Source: CALANV01 sp036381615
GTDB taxonomy: Bacteria; Pseudomonadota; Alphaproteobacteria; CACIAM-22H2
Direction: 5' to 3'
Assembly: GCA_036381615.1 (NCBI GenBank)
Contig: DASVCL010000066.1
Coordinates: forward strand, 123,089-187,088
Length of the DNA stretch: 64,000 nucleotides
The notes under the pieces were generated by a model. The model worked only from the letters and a program-made list of their open reading frames with translations, made no database searches and was not told the DNA's origin. Both the position numbers and the translations under genes were made by a program. This document shows, in pieces, positions 62,849-64,000 of this stretch (position 1 is the stretch's first letter; each line of letters starts with the position of its first letter).

Positions 62849-63058
62849 CTACTCGGGCCCGGCACCCGGGGGCTCGGACGGGCTTGGGACCAGGTTCTTC
62901 CGCACACGCCAGGGCGCCCGCTGGAGCAATCCCCGCAGCCAATCGGCCGCCGTCGCAACAGCCGTGCTCAGCACCATCATGGCCAGGATCGCGAGCGAAA
63001 AGGGGAAGGCCAGAATGGCGATGACGGTCGAGCTAAGGACGACGAGAAAGGTCGGCAT
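62849..63058 (-). CDS. Small membrane protein, function unknown
   Basis: A 69-residue protein with one long or two short hydrophobic helices (FLVVLSSTVIAILAFPFSLAILAMMVLS) followed by a basic amphipathic piece (WLRGLLQRAPWRVRK). The frame is open up to 63103. There is no strong ribosome site, so the call rests on hydrophobicity and the location between fumC and the TfoX gene on the same strand. Confidence 0.5.
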   Translation of the reverse strand: MPTFLVVLSSTVIAILAFPFSLAILAMMVLSTAVATAADWLRGLLQRAPWRVRKNLVPSPSEPPGAGPE

Positions 63059-63219
63059 TTCGGCACCGTCCAGCTTGGAGGCGGCGCGGGCGCCTTGGCC
63101 CACTCCACGGTCCTAACGCGCATGACCGCTATCCAGGCTCCAGCCTCGTGCGGCGGTGCCGGGTTACTCGGAAGGGCAGTCCATCGGAAAGGCGCGAAAG
63201 GCTCGGACCGGCTGTCGCC

Positions 63220-63579
63220 TCACCTTGGCCGCATCGGCGGGCTGCCGCGACGGATGGAGTCGCGGGACGCCGCCGCAAGCGCCTTTTGCGCCCACGCCCG
63301 CATCTCGTCTGGGTCGTCGAACAGCCCGGGCGGCGCCTCGTAATACGACATCGTCACGGTCCTTCCGCGGCTTGCATACGTGAACGGTGCCGCGCCGACG
63401 GCGACGAAGTCCGGCCGCGTGCGATCGTCGACCTTCAGGTAGAGGACGTCGTCGTCAATCAGCGCGAACATCAGGCCCCGGCGGAACAGGCCGTGGCCGC
63501 CAAACATTCTGCGCGCGGCGACGCCGCCCAACGGACGGAGCAGGTCGAGGACATGGGCGACGAAGTCGCTGCCCGACAT
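63220..63579 (-). CDS. TfoX N-terminal domain protein
   Basis: A 119-residue single-domain protein. VLDLLRPLGGVAARRMFGGHGLFRRGLMFALI spans residues about 8-40 and matches the TfoX N-terminal domain. LYLKVDDRTRPDFVAVGAAPFTY and a Tyr-rich end (MSYYEAPPGLFDDPDEM) follow. The C-terminal TfoX domain found in competence regulator Sxy is missing, as in many small homologues outside naturally competent species. The ATG at 63579 starts the family sequence. It lies 13 bp after the class I fumarase gene. Confidence 0.86.
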   Translation of the reverse strand: MSGSDFVAHVLDLLRPLGGVAARRMFGGHGLFRRGLMFALIDDDVLYLKVDDRTRPDFVAVGAAPFTYASRGRTVTMSYYEAPPGLFDDPDEMRAWAQKALAAASRDSIRRGSPPMRPR

Positions 63580-63592
63580 CGTCGCCCCCGCG

Positions 63593-64000
<408 letters not shown>

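Overview
The window is GC-rich, densely coded and free of mobile elements. Gene content points to an alphaproteobacterium, probably a Rhodospirillales-like one. The indicators are the long-linker FtsZ, lpxC and bamD following the division cluster, recN overlapping ligA, a small RHH protein next to fumC, and alphaproteobacterial-style UvrD and BamD. This assignment comes from family resemblance and gene order, not from a database search.

Left part (1-12 kb). The left edge cuts a bile-acid/Na+ symporter-like membrane protein. It is followed by a SulP-STAS anion transporter, a hotdog thioesterase, a periplasmic HtrA-fold protein that has lost its catalytic His and Asp, uvrD, prmA, a DUF1127 protein, a long eukaryote-type aminopeptidase P, an unknown 106-residue protein, a Sel1/peptidoglycan-binding lipoprotein and a tiny lipoprotein.

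Centre (12-37 kb, all minus strand). This is a complete division and cell-wall (dcw) cluster, transcribed right to left: mraZ-rsmH-ftsL-ftsI-murE-murF-mraY-murD-ftsW-murG-murC-murB-ddl-ftsQ-ftsA-ftsZ. It is followed by lpxC, a small lipoprotein, bamD, recN and ligA. Most dcw junctions are ATGA or GTGA overlaps. A strong hairpin separates ftsZ from lpxC. Upstream of mraZ lie four TGGG boxes at exact 10-bp steps overlapping a TTGACG/TATCCC promoter, a perfect DnaA box and a perfect 10-bp inverted repeat. The RNase P RNA gene rnpB comes next on the same strand, and its -35 box overlaps the stop codon of the gene before it.

Right part (37.8-64 kb). First come a ProX/YbaK deacylase, an AmpD-like amidase, an EamA transporter, the ABC-F protein Uup and a TerB-DnaJ membrane protein. 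A metabolic block follows: a TtuC-like dehydrogenase, a TRAP transporter (dctP-hairpin-dctQ-dctM), a GNAT enzyme, an amidase and a fused HyuA-HyuB oxoprolinase. Next is a small envelope-modification neighbourhood with OpgC, two paralogous SGNH proteins (one without its Asp-x-x-His dyad) and a CxxC redoxin. The window ends with a D-lactate/glycolate-type FAD oxidase, a giant AsmA-family protein, an RHH protein overlapping fumC, a TfoX-N protein and the C-terminal part of a class I fumarase cut by the right edge.

The most unusual items are the two apparent pseudoenzymes (HtrA-like at 3.0-4.0 kb, SGNH at 54.4-55.2 kb), the OpgC-SGNH module, and the layered control region between rnpB and mraZ. 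No tRNA, rRNA, CRISPR array, insertion sequence or prophage was seen.
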